Shown in pieces: positions 11,489 to 19,256 of a stretch of DNA of 64,000 nucleotides. Below the pieces are notes generated by a model. The model saw nothing but the letters and a program-made list of their open reading frames with translations. It was not told the origin of the DNA and ran no database searches. This DNA is from Peribacillus kribbensis DSM 17871 (lineage in GTDB: Bacteria > Bacillota > Bacilli > Bacillales > DSM-1321), in NCBI RefSeq assembly GCF_000430765.1, contig NZ_AUMQ01000022.1, positions 124,001 to 188,000 of the forward strand, given 5' to 3'. The position numbers and the translations under genes were made by a program. Position 1 is the first letter of the stretch. Every line of letters begins with the position of its first letter.

Positions 11489-11921
11489 ACAGTTTCCCCC
11501 TTTCATTTATAAGCAGGCATTCACGGCCTATTTCAATGAACGCGTAATACTAAATATAACGAGTTTCGAAATAATTTTCCACTGTTTTTTTGAAATTTTC
11601 CCTATTTTTTAAAAATATGCTTTTTTCTGGAGATAATCCGAATAAATTTGATTCCCTCTGGCGAACCATATATTTTTCCAGCTGAAATCTGCTTTGTTTT
11701 TGCCAGGATTGCCTATGTTTAGGTATAGTAGAATGTATTATCAATCTCTCGATGATGCATGTCTGACTGATCAGCCGGAAAAAGCATTTCTTTCCGGAAA
11801 AGTATAAAATTGGGCTATCTGCTGCGCATAAAGGTCCTTGAATTTTTTTACCATGTTGATGTACGTTAATAACTAAGAGTTTTAAATAGCTTAATGGGCT
11901 GAAGAAAGGTGATAAGATTTT
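11489..11921. other. Intergenic region between divergent exporter and MscS genes
   Basis: About 430 AT-rich bp with no supported gene. An open frame on the minus strand (11550-11957) overlaps the MscS start and has no ribosome site. The region should hold two divergent promoters, but none stands out. Confidence 0.5.
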
Positions 11922-12752
11922 ATGCTGGATTACGCACAGGGGAACCATTTCATACAAGGTCTTGAAAAATTTGATTACGGAGCAATGGCCATTAGTTTCG
12001 GGGTGATGGTACTCAAGATCCTGGCGATCATTATTATTCTTTATGCAGTCAGGGCAATTGCTTTAAAAATCATACATAAAAGCTTCCGCACGCTTCAGTC
12101 CGGAAAAAAGGTATCTGCCGCAAGGGTCAGAACCTTAGAAAGCCTGACACAGAATGTAGCCGGCTATGTCTTTATTTTTATCTTGATTGTAACCATCCTG
12201 CAAGTACTGGGAATTAAAGCAACTGCTGTGCTGGCCGGAGCAGGGGTAGTTGGCCTTGCAGTCGGATTCGGGGCGCAGGGGCTGGTCAGCGACGTGGTCA
12301 CAGGTTTCTTTTTGCTCCTTGAGAGGCAGGTAGAGGTCGGAGAGCATGTCACCATCGGGAATTTCACAGGGATCGTCGAGCAGATCGGACTTCGGACCAC
12401 TCTTATCAGGGGCTTCGACGGCACCCTGTATTTCGTTCAAAACCGGGGAATCACAAACGTAAGCAACCATTCCAGAGCCAATATGAAGGATGTCATAGAT
12501 GTCATAGTCCCCTGCCGGCATAACTTGGATGCTGCCCAGGAGCTTGTCCAAAAAGTATTTAATGACTATAAGAACGAAAATACGGCGATTTTGGACGGGC
12601 CAAGTGTCATTGCAGAAGAGACTCCAGGCAAGTCGGACAACAGCCTGAGAATCCTCGCAAGAGTGGTCAGCGGCCAGAGGAATGAAATAAAGGAAAAGCT
12701 TTTACAGCTTCTCCATGAAACACTGCAGACCCATCAAAATGAAATACAATAA
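11922..12752 (+). CDS. ykuT: Small-conductance mechanosensitive channel, MscS family
   Basis: Membrane channel that opens under membrane tension and protects against hypo-osmotic shock. 276 residues. A first hydrophobic helix lies near residues 25-48 and a second near 78-98. The pore-lining TM3, with the small-residue pattern AGAGVVGLAVGFGAQGLVSD, lies at about 105-125. The beta domain with GEHVTIGNFTGIVEQIGLRTT follows. The ATG is eight bases after AAAGGTGAT. It sits next to dapL, as ykuT sits next to ykuR in B. subtilis. Confidence 0.93.
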   Translation: MLDYAQGNHFIQGLEKFDYGAMAISFGVMVLKILAIIIILYAVRAIALKIIHKSFRTLQSGKKVSAARVRTLESLTQNVAGYVFIFILIVTILQVLGIKATAVLAGAGVVGLAVGFGAQGLVSDVVTGFFLLLERQVEVGEHVTIGNFTGIVEQIGLRTTLIRGFDGTLYFVQNRGITNVSNHSRANMKDVIDVIVPCRHNLDAAQELVQKVFNDYKNENTAILDGPSVIAEETPGKSDNSLRILARVVSGQRNEIKEKLLQLLHETLQTHQNEIQ

Positions 12753-12800
12753 ACATGCACAAGGCTGTCTCGCATCATAGGAGACAGCCTTGTGCATGTT
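12752..12800. terminator. Long bidirectional terminator between ykuT and dapL
   Basis: Perfect 20-bp stem AACATGCACAAGGCTGTCTC and its complement with a nine-base loop. The base of the stem overlaps the stop codons of both convergent genes. Confidence 0.88.
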
Positions 12801-13926
12801 ATTGATTGGCTTTGAACTCCAGGTAATTTACCGCAAGTCCTATAGCCTTTTCAATTGCTTCTTCTCTAGGATTAAGCTTTGAATGATGAAGGCCAAATGG
12901 GGAATCTACTCCAAGCCAAAACATGAATCCCGGGATTTTTGCGGTCATGAAGCCGAAGTCTTCTCCTGTCATTGCTTCCCGGCATTCATGCACATGGATT
13001 CCTTCCTGATTAGAGGCAAAATCCATGAACTCCCTGGTCAGCTTCTCCTCATTAAAGACCTGGTGATACATGGCACCGTAGTCAAGGGAGGCAGTACATT
13101 GGAAGCCCTCCTCGACTCCTTTGAGAATCTGTTCAATCCTTTGTTTAACCTTTTTCATATTTTCATCAGAAAACGTCCTGATTGTTCCTTCCAGACGGAC
13201 CGATTCAGCTATTATGTTCTGCGCAGTACCTCCCAAAATCCTGCCAAGTGTAATAACAGCAGAATCAAGAGGATCTACATTGCGGGAAATGATAGTCTGG
13301 AGCTGGCTGATCAGATGGCCGGCAGCCACGATCATATCATTGCTGAGATGCGGGTATGCTGCGTGGCCGCCTTTCCCTTTAAGATCGATATATAATTCAG
13401 AGGTATTGGCAAACAAGATGCCCTCCTTAACAGCGATTGTACCGGCTGGATATTCAGGAGCTATATGAAGGGCAAATATCATATCCGGCATCCATCTGGC
13501 CATGATGTCCGATTCAAGCATGGGCTGGGCACCGCCTGGTCCTTCCTCTGCAGGCTGAAAGATGAAAAGCAGATCATCCTGTACAGGGTGATGCACAAAA
13601 TGAGTCAAAACTCCAAGTGCAATACTCATATGAAAATCATGTCCGCAGGCGTGCATTCTGCCTTCATGGGAGGAGGCAAACTCCAGCCCTGTTTCTTCCG
13701 TAATGGCAAGGCCATCCATATCTGTCCGATAACCAATAAGCTTCCCGGGGTTCTGTCCTTTTACTTTTACAAAAAGACCCGTCTTCCAGGTCTCGATCTC
13801 CATCCGATCTGCCGGAAGGGTTCCAAGGTAATTAAGAAGGTACTGCTGTGTCTTATATTCCTGAAACCCAAGTTCAGGAATCATATGAAGCTCTCTCCTA
13901 ATTGCAACAAAAGGATTCATTTCCAT
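12799..13926 (-). CDS. dapL: N-acetyl-L,L-diaminopimelate deacetylase
   Basis: Last step of the acetylase branch of lysine/diaminopimelate synthesis: hydrolyses N-acetyl-diaminopimelate to acetate and L,L-diaminopimelate. M20-family metallopeptidase with the metal-binding HACGHDFH near residue 95, [11 protein letters not shown] near 130, and the C-terminal MTGEDFGFM. 375 residues. GGAGG lies eight bases before the ATG. It follows dapH by 85 bp on the same strand, as ykuQ-ykuR (dapH-dapL) do in B. subtilis. The aminotransferase of the same route, patA, is at 30 kb. Confidence 0.94.
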   Translation of the reverse strand: MEMNPFVAIRRELHMIPELGFQEYKTQQYLLNYLGTLPADRMEIETWKTGLFVKVKGQNPGKLIGYRTDMDGLAITEETGLEFASSHEGRMHACGHDFHMSIALGVLTHFVHHPVQDDLLFIFQPAEEGPGGAQPMLESDIMARWMPDMIFALHIAPEYPAGTIAVKEGILFANTSELYIDLKGKGGHAAYPHLSNDMIVAAGHLISQLQTIISRNVDPLDSAVITLGRILGGTAQNIIAESVRLEGTIRTFSDENMKKVKQRIEQILKGVEEGFQCTASLDYGAMYHQVFNEEKLTREFMDFASNQEGIHVHECREAMTGEDFGFMTAKIPGFMFWLGVDSPFGLHHSKLNPREEAIEKAIGLAVNYLEFKANQ

Positions 13927-13967
13927 AGCCGCTGCCTCCCCATTTCGTTCCTACTTCAAAATATTAA

Positions 13968-13997
13968 GGGCCAGGCTCTAAAAGGAGCCGGCCCCAT
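13968..13997 (-). terminator. Hairpin between dapH and dapL
   Basis: Stem GGGCC-A-GGCTC / GAGCC-G-GCCC with one mismatch, followed on the minus strand by TTAATATTTT. It is a weak terminator at best and may lower dapL expression relative to dapH. Confidence 0.45.
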
Positions 13998-14011
13998 TAA
14001 GAAAATCTAAA

Positions 14012-14722
14012 TTACAGCTGACGAAGCTCTTGTTTGATCTCTGTTTTAGATTTGGTTTTCTCATCGATTTCTTTGATGACTCGTGCTGGAGTACCGGCAA
14101 CGACTGTGTATGGAGGAACATCCTCAATGACAATCGCACCAGCTGCAACAACCGCACCCTTACCAACAGTAATACCTTCTAATACAACAGCATTGGCGCC
14201 GATTACTACATCATCCTCCACAACCACTGGCTTTGCAGAAGGAGGCTCAATAACACCAGCCAAGACAGAGCCTGCACCAATATGGCAGTTCTTTCCTACA
14301 GTAGCACGGCCGCCTAGAACCACATTCATATCAATCATGGTACCTTCACCGATGACTGCACCGATATTGATGGATGCACCCATCATAATGACTGCGTTAT
14401 CCCCGATTTCAACCTGGTCACGGATAATCGCACCCGGCTCAATGCGCGCCTTAATATTTTTCATATCAAGAAGAGGAATCGCAGAATTGCGGCGGTCATT
14501 CTCTACCACATAATCCTCAATTTTAGACTCATTCGCAGTGATTGCTTCCTGGATCTCAGCCCATTCACCAAATACAACTCCCGTATTTCCGGTCACAAAC
14601 ACCTTGGAAGCTTCCCCGAAATTAATCCCTTCAAGATCTCCCTTTATATAAACCTTAACAGGCGTAGACTTCTTGCTATTTTGAATAAAAGAAATAATTT
14701 CATTAGCGTCCATCATCTTCAC
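14012..14722 (-). CDS. dapH: Tetrahydrodipicolinate N-acetyltransferase
   Basis: Acetylates tetrahydrodipicolinate with acetyl-CoA, committing it to the acetylase route to diaminopimelate. Left-handed beta-helix (hexapeptide repeat) protein: repeats such as [22 protein letters not shown] and [15 protein letters not shown] cover about residues 90-210. The start is GTG at 14722 ([16 protein letters not shown]), with AGGAGG ten bases upstream, giving 236 residues. A longer upstream frame runs into repeat-adjacent sequence and has no support. Confidence 0.95.
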   Translation of the reverse strand: MKMMDANEIISFIQNSKKSTPVKVYIKGDLEGINFGEASKVFVTGNTGVVFGEWAEIQEAITANESKIEDYVVENDRRNSAIPLLDMKNIKARIEPGAIIRDQVEIGDNAVIMMGASINIGAVIGEGTMIDMNVVLGGRATVGKNCHIGAGSVLAGVIEPPSAKPVVVEDDVVIGANAVVLEGITVGKGAVVAAGAIVIEDVPPYTVVAGTPARVIKEIDEKTKSKTEIKQELRQL

Positions 14723-14855
14723 TCTACAACTTCCTCCTAATATGTATCCAAATTTCGCCCCTGGACCGGCTGCCCCAAAAAACCAAAACAGCCTCACTCC
14801 ACAAGCCTATCATTTTTTTACTTTAACAAACTAAAAAGGTAAATTCAACAATTAA

Positions 14856-15410
14856 AAGCGGAAAGCGGTGCCTTCCTTCTCTATACTTTATTATAGCTCC
14901 ATGTTTTCATCAACTTATTAGAATATCCTACCTTAAATGGAAGGCAGAGACCCGATAAAGAAGACTTGCTGATAGGCGAGCGATAGCGAAGACAGAAGCT
15001 TAGTCGCACTTATACTTTAGTGCAAGCATAAGACGAGCAGGCCGTGGGAAGCGCCTTTCTTCCCATGGACTGATTGGCTTATGACTCGAGGGTCTCAGCT
15101 TGGAGCTGGATATCATTAAAAGCGCAGAACGGTGCTTTTCAAAGTAGAAAATTTCGGAGAACCTTGATGCAGATCATCTATTAAAAAATAATACTATTTG
15201 AAAAGCAGCCTTCCGACTAGCATAAGACGGGCCGTCCATGGGAAGTGCCCTTCCTTCCCATGGACGGCCTGGCTTATGACGGAAGGAAGGGAGTTCGGAG
15301 CTGGATATCATTAAAAGCGCAGAACGGTGCTTTTCAAAACAGAAATTTTTGGAGCACTTTGATGAAATTCAGGTTATTTTAAAAACAATACTAATTGAAA
15401 AGCAGACACC
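14856..15410. repeat. Interspersed intergenic repeat cluster, copies 2 and 3
   Basis: Two adjacent units in the opposite orientation to the copy at 6.8-7.1 kb. Unit 2 (about 14942-15145) holds GCATAAGACGAGCAG, CTTCCCATGGACTGATTGG, CTCGAGGGTCTCAGCTTGG and ends AGAACGGTGCTTTTCAAA. It also carries an extra block of about 65 bp after AGAGACCCGATAA. Unit 3 (about 15198-15339) has a long hairpin, GGGCCGTCCATGGGAAG against CTTCCCATGGACGGCC, and the same ending. The tail near 15391 repeats the outer edge of copy 1. No transposase frame is present. Confidence 0.8.
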
Positions 15411-15436
15411 TGATTGGATAAATAGATCCATTATCC

Positions 15437-15589
15437 ACAGGCAATCTATTCGGACTGCTTTCTTCCCCTGCGGCTAAACCTGTCCGAATAGCAGCATCCT
15501 CATTCGGTCACTTTCTTCCTTGGGCCGCATCCTGACTGAATAAGCTGCGCTTTCTTCCTCCCCAGGAGGTCCAGACAGAAAGCTGGATC
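15437..15589. repeat. Three imperfect stem-loop modules with CTTTCTTCC loops
   Basis: Three successive segments of about 50 bp each contain CTTTCTTCC. The first is closed by a perfect 10-bp inverted repeat, CTATTCGGAC / GTCCGAATAG. The second is closed by ATTCGGTCA / TGACTGAAT. The third is closed more loosely by AGCTGCGCTTTC and GAAAGCT. They lie directly after the ccpC stop on the minus strand. Role unknown; degenerate copies of a small repeat are likely. Confidence 0.5.
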
Positions 15590-16462
15590 CTATGATTGCA
15601 GAAACTCCTGCACTACCTCCACAAATGCCTTTACTTGTTTTAGCTCAAAGGCGGAATCATAACCCAAAAGCCAGGTGTCCCTTTCAATCGGCTGCTGGAA
15701 TTCATCCAGAAGGGGGATTTTGTATATATTTCTCTCATTTTCGGTTAGGGTGATTGCGGGAAGGATTGCATATCCGATTCCATTCATCGCCATTTGTTTG
15801 CATGTTTCAATTTGGTCAACGACAATGGTCCGTTTGGGTGTTGACTGAAATTGGCGGTGCCACCAGTCATGGATTTCCTGATGATAGCTGGAATCGCTTT
15901 TAAATTGAATGAAGGGCCTGTCAGTATCTGTGACCTGCTCTAATTGATTCATTTCTGTGTCCACCAGAAATAATGGATCCTTGAACAGATGTTTTTTGAC
16001 TCCCTTCCAATCGGGCGTGCCTCTAATAATTCCAATATGTACATGTCCTTCGTATAAGGTTTTCAGAATCTCGCTGCTCCAGCCGGTGATCAAAGATATT
16101 TTTGCCTGCGGATATTTGTTCAGAAATTTTTTTAACACCTTTGGCAGCCAATTTAAGCCAACAATGGAGGCACATGCGATTTTTAGCGTTCCATGGACCT
16201 TGGAATCAAGGGTTTGGATTTCCTCTTTAATCCTTTCTTCCTTTTCTAAAAATTCATTGGCAAGCTTTACGACAGATTCTCCAGCAGGTGTTAAAGTCAA
16301 CCCCTTTTGTGACCGTAAAAACAGCTTGGCCCCCCACTCTTTTTCAATGGACTGCAGGCGCTGTGATAAGGCAGGCTGCGAAACAAACAGCCTTTCTGCC
16401 GCCTTCCTCATATTCATTTCCTGTGCCAATACTGATAAAAGCTGAAATTCCGTAAATGCCAC
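15590..16462 (-). CDS. ccpC: LysR-family regulator CcpC (citrate-responsive)
   Basis: DNA-binding regulator which in B. subtilis represses citB and citZ and responds to citrate. The N-terminal winged HTH is at about residues 18-60, with MRKAAERLFVSQPALSQRLQ, and the substrate-binding domain at about 90-285. The segments ITGWSSEILKTLYE, PFIQFKSDSSY and QIETCKQMAMNGIGYAILP match CcpC as I recall it. 290 residues. Its neighbour darB (ykuL) is also adjacent in B. subtilis. The flavodoxin genes that follow ccpC there are absent here and repeats take their place. Confidence 0.88.
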   Translation of the reverse strand: MAFTEFQLLSVLAQEMNMRKAAERLFVSQPALSQRLQSIEKEWGAKLFLRSQKGLTLTPAGESVVKLANEFLEKEERIKEEIQTLDSKVHGTLKIACASIVGLNWLPKVLKKFLNKYPQAKISLITGWSSEILKTLYEGHVHIGIIRGTPDWKGVKKHLFKDPLFLVDTEMNQLEQVTDTDRPFIQFKSDSSYHQEIHDWWHRQFQSTPKRTIVVDQIETCKQMAMNGIGYAILPAITLTENERNIYKIPLLDEFQQPIERDTWLLGYDSAFELKQVKAFVEVVQEFLQS

Positions 16463-16556
16463 CTTTATTCTCCTTCAAGTTTATCTTTATCCTTTTTATT
16501 ATCTATTAACAGTATAGACAACACAAGCCATGCTCTTAGGAAGGGATGGCCAAGCA

Positions 16557-16596
16557 AAAAAAGCAATAAGCACCCCATCTGGGAGCTTATTGCTTT
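16557..16596 (-). terminator. Intrinsic terminator of darB
   Basis: Stem AAGCAATAAGC / GCTTATTGCTT with T-run on the minus strand; the darB stop codon lies inside the stem. Confidence 0.9.
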
Positions 16597-17033
16597 TTTT
16601 GCTGATGGATGGCCTGGTTGAATTTTTTTAGCAGAGTCCTTCTTGTCAGGATTCCTTCGAATATTCCTTCCTCATTTTCCACACAGATAAATGGATGGTC
16701 AATGAGCAGATCCAGGCCCTTTTTCAGCCGGTCTGTTATTTTCAGCCTCGGGATGCTGCTGTTCATTACTTCATGAACTTTCTTGTTCTCAAGCTGTTCA
16801 AACTCAATTCTCTGCAGTCCCAATATGGAATCTAAGATAGCGGGTGTGCTTAATAGACCGTGGAGTTTGTATTGCGGATCCAAAACTGGAATCGCTGTAT
16901 ATCCTGTTTTGGTCAATACCAATAAGGCATGTTCTAAATTATTTGACACTTGAACGTGTGCCACCCGTTCTGATGGAATAAGAAAATCTTTTATTTCCAC
17001 TTCCAGTATATCTTCATTATGAAGGCTAATCAT
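16587..17033 (-). CDS. darB: CBS-domain c-di-AMP receptor DarB
   Basis: 148-residue cytoplasmic protein made of two CBS domains (about residues 10-70 and 85-140). In B. subtilis YkuL/DarB binds c-di-AMP and in its free form stimulates the (p)ppGpp synthetase Rel and pyruvate carboxylase. Visible landmarks are IPSERVAHVQ, TKTGYTAIPVLD and the second-domain VMNSSIPRLKITD. Placed next to ccpC as in B. subtilis. Ligand binding is inferred from the family and was not tested residue by residue. Confidence 0.88.
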   Translation of the reverse strand: MISLHNEDILEVEIKDFLIPSERVAHVQVSNNLEHALLVLTKTGYTAIPVLDPQYKLHGLLSTPAILDSILGLQRIEFEQLENKKVHEVMNSSIPRLKITDRLKKGLDLLIDHPFICVENEEGIFEGILTRRTLLKKFNQAIHQQKKQ

Positions 17034-17102
17034 GTTTGTATCTCCTCACCCTTCGGATAATGCCCGCTGCTCACTGGGTTAATCCCATCGCAGCATGGGC
17101 GG

Positions 17103-17255
17103 TTATCCTTTATTTGTTTCTATATTCTTTTTTATGAAATCGCACGAAGGACATCTATAAATGATATTCTGATTAGATTGGGCTGTTAACACCCGGCTGT
17201 CCATCTCAGCTTCCGTGCTGCATTTCGGACACCTGACTATAGGAAAATCTAACAT
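17103..17255 (-). CDS. 50-residue zinc-ribbon protein, unknown
   Basis: Short frame starting MLDFPIVRCPKCSTEAE, with a second knuckle RCPSCDF near residue 35. The C-P-x-C pairs about 25 residues apart make a zinc ribbon likely. AGGAGG lies eight bases before the ATG, and no other frame competes. It sits between darB and ykuJ on the same strand. I do not recognise a named family; related mini zinc ribbons often act in nucleic-acid binding or protein contacts. Confidence 0.7.
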   Translation of the reverse strand: MLDFPIVRCPKCSTEAEMDSRVLTAQSNQNIIYRCPSCDFIKKNIETNKG

Positions 17256-17525
17256 ATCCCATTCCTCCTTATTAGTAGAGTGCAGGAACGGGGCGGGAAT
17301 ATACCAGAAAATCCTCTCGGCTCCAATAAAATAATATCCAATTGAACCTTCTTAAAACAAAGGAAAGAAGGCTGATCCCTCTTTATTGTACCATCATATG
17401 CGGCAGGAACTCCACCTAATCCTTTCTGTGGCCCGGCAGTCCACAATCCTAAAAATGACTGATGGCTTCCCTTCGAGGAATACAATAGAACATCAGGTGC
17501 CTATCCGCAGTGTGTGGAATAGCCA
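17256..17525. other. Intergenic region between ykuJ and the zinc-ribbon gene
   Basis: No supported gene. A 78-codon minus-strand frame here overlaps the zinc-ribbon start and has no ribosome site or family resemblance. Confidence 0.45.
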
Positions 17526-17550
17526 ATAAAAAAAAGCCCTGGAAGGGCTC
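17526..17550 (-). terminator. Intrinsic terminator of ykuJ
   Basis: Stem AGCCC / GGGCT with a long T-run on the minus strand and a shorter one on the plus strand. Confidence 0.85.
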
Positions 17551-17553
17551 TTT

Positions 17554-17793
17554 TTATGGAAGCAGTAAATCAAAAATTTCAATTGCGATCATATCGATAT
17601 TGTCGAATTGATACTTGGATGATTTGCTTTTATCGTTGAAAACTTCAAGTTCGAATGTTTCCGTCTTATTGAAGAAAGTAACCTGGCATACTCTTACTCC
17701 ATCTACTTCAAAAAAACGCTGAGCTTGTTCAGTTTCTTTCGCTTGATCCTGAAGATTTTTTAATCTTGTCAGAATTCCCTGCAACTGAGACAT
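17554..17793 (-). CDS. ykuJ: YkuJ-family protein
   Basis: 79-residue conserved Bacillus protein of unknown function. It has an N-terminal helix (MSQLQGILTRLKNLQ) and a small beta domain ending FDNIDMIAIEIFDLL, both characteristic of YkuJ. The ATG at 17793 has GGAAAGGAG seven bases upstream; six further upstream codons are not used. Neighbouring ykuK and abbA, present in B. subtilis, are not seen here. Confidence 0.88.
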   Translation of the reverse strand: MSQLQGILTRLKNLQDQAKETEQAQRFFEVDGVRVCQVTFFNKTETFELEVFNDKSKSSKYQFDNIDMIAIEIFDLLLP

Positions 17794-18107
17794 GTGCTCA
17801 CTCCTTTCCATTATGTAAGACCTTAAAAATAGGGTTCACAAATTTTAAGATTCTAATCACTTGCTGCATGTCCAAATTCACAATTTAGTAACCATGCCCA
17901 TATAATCAGAATAAATTAATGTGACAAATTTGTACATAATAATTGTTCAATATAGAAAAATTAAATGTTTTGCAAAAATTCTATATGAGTTGCAAGGACG
18001 GATTATTTATATAAAATAGAAAATAGGACCGGAACTATTTGTCGTCTGGGATCATTCAGGATAAAACTATAATCAGAGCTTGAAGTCTTGCCGATAGGAG
18101 TGAAAGC

Positions 18108-18344
18108 ATGCAGCCAACTATCATCCTTTACACACAGCCGGACTGCCCGCCGTGTGAATTTATAAAGTTATTTTTTAAGGAAAATAATATTCCTTTTGAA
18201 GAAAAAGACATAAAAAAAGATTCCAGGGCTCGACAAGAACTGACAAAAACATATCAGATCTTTTCTACTCCCGGAATCTTGATTGACCAAACGATTTATA
18301 CCGCCGCCCAGTTCGATGAGATTAAAGCGGTATTGAATATTTAA
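18108..18344 (+). CDS. Glutaredoxin-family thiol oxidoreductase
   Basis: 78-residue thioredoxin-fold protein with the active site CPPC at residues 14-17 (TQPDCPPCEF) and the cis-proline in STPGI near 59. Small glutaredoxins of this type reduce protein disulfides or mixed thiols in the cytoplasm, in Bacilli probably with bacillithiol or thioredoxin reductase rather than glutathione. TAGGAG precedes the ATG. It stands alone and ends in a terminator shared with the convergent neighbour. Confidence 0.88.
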   Translation: MQPTIILYTQPDCPPCEFIKLFFKENNIPFEEKDIKKDSRARQELTKTYQIFSTPGILIDQTIYTAAQFDEIKAVLNI

Positions 18345-18358
18345 CGGTCTATAAAAAA

Positions 18359-18400
18359 TGTCTTAGGAAGGAATCCCCCTTCCTAAGACACTTTAATTTT
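18359..18400 (+). terminator. Terminator between glutaredoxin and secreted-protein genes
   Basis: Thirteen-bp stem TGTCTTAGGAAGG / CCTTCCTAAGACA, then CTTTAATTTT; probably also serves the minus-strand gene. Confidence 0.88.
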
Positions 18401-18403
18401 CCC

Positions 18404-19090
18404 TCATTTAAGAAGGAGCTTTTGCATGGTGTCATATCCCTCACTTAAGAAGCTGAAGTCTATCATGGCAAGGTTTGTCCCTTCAAAAGACTTCCGCGGA
18501 GCTTCTTCCGCCCAGCTGAAGAATGGCTTATTTCCTTTTTTTTCTGCATTCACATGGTTTTCTTCACTTTCAGTTGCTGCTTTCTGAGTGCTGTCCGCTG
18601 CAGCAGGTTCATCTTCAGGAATAGCGCTATTCGTAATTTTATCGATCTTCCACACATCTTTATCCTTGATCAGCACCACGCTTTCATCATGTGCTTCATA
18701 GCTGACAGGACCGCCATTTTGAGCTTCGAAGTGCTGTGTCACGATCGTGGAATCCTTTTTTGGGATAACCTTTGTATGATTGTCATAATCAAAAAAGGGG
18801 ATATAATAATGCGCTGTATCTGATCCAAGTGTCTGATATGTACCGTTAATTTTCACTATATTTTCCTTCATAAAAACATCGATGAACTTTTCTGTAAAAT
18901 AGGGCTGCAGCCTTTCTTTTACTGCCGTTAAACTCTGGCCTTCATAACTGAGGGATACCTGCGCTGCAAAAGCCTCGATTAATAGATTATTTGCCGACTC
19001 CTTATCCAATCCAGTGTCTGCACTTGCCAGGCCGCTGCTTCCTGCCATTATAAAAAGTGCACCGAGGAATGAACAAAAAAACTTCTTCAT
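18404..19090 (-). CDS. Secreted protein of unknown function
   Basis: 228 residues with a clear Sec signal peptide (MKKFFCSFLGALFIMAGSSG, cleavage expected after ASA near residue 24). The mature part has an alpha/beta domain at about 27-155 and a low-complexity acidic linker, EDEPAAADSTQKAATESEE, near 160-180. Its fold resembles the DUF3993-type secreted proteins of Bacilli, but I am not certain of that assignment. It has no Cys after the signal, so it is not a lipoprotein. Probably extracellular or cell-wall associated. Confidence 0.7.
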   Translation of the reverse strand: MKKFFCSFLGALFIMAGSSGLASADTGLDKESANNLLIEAFAAQVSLSYEGQSLTAVKERLQPYFTEKFIDVFMKENIVKINGTYQTLGSDTAHYYIPFFDYDNHTKVIPKKDSTIVTQHFEAQNGGPVSYEAHDESVVLIKDKDVWKIDKITNSAIPEDEPAAADSTQKAATESEENHVNAEKKGNKPFFSWAEEAPRKSFEGTNLAMIDFSFLSEGYDTMQKLLLK

Positions 19091-19221
19091 ACTATCACTC
19101 CTTCAATAAAATTCCAAATGACTAATATAAATGCAAGGTTTGTTAATCAAGGTATACCCCGCACAGACATACAAAAACGTCATTCTCCATATTTAAAGCT
19201 TTTTCCTTTTCTTAATATATA

Positions 19222-19256
19222 GAAAAAAGCCATGGAACCCATTTGGGACCACGGCT
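19222..19256 (-). terminator. Intrinsic terminator of ykuI
   Basis: Stem AGCCATGG / CCACGGCT with inner AACCC / GGGAC pairs; T-run CTTTTTTCT on the minus strand. The ykuI stop TAG overlaps the stem. Confidence 0.75.

Noticed and set aside
11550-11957. 135-codon minus-strand frame upstream of ykuT
   Set aside because: It overlaps the ykuT start, has no ribosome site, and has composition typical of AT-rich non-coding DNA.
13465-14010. 181-codon plus-strand frame opposite dapL
   Set aside because: It lies antisense to an intact dapL and the dapH-dapL spacer, with no ribosome site.
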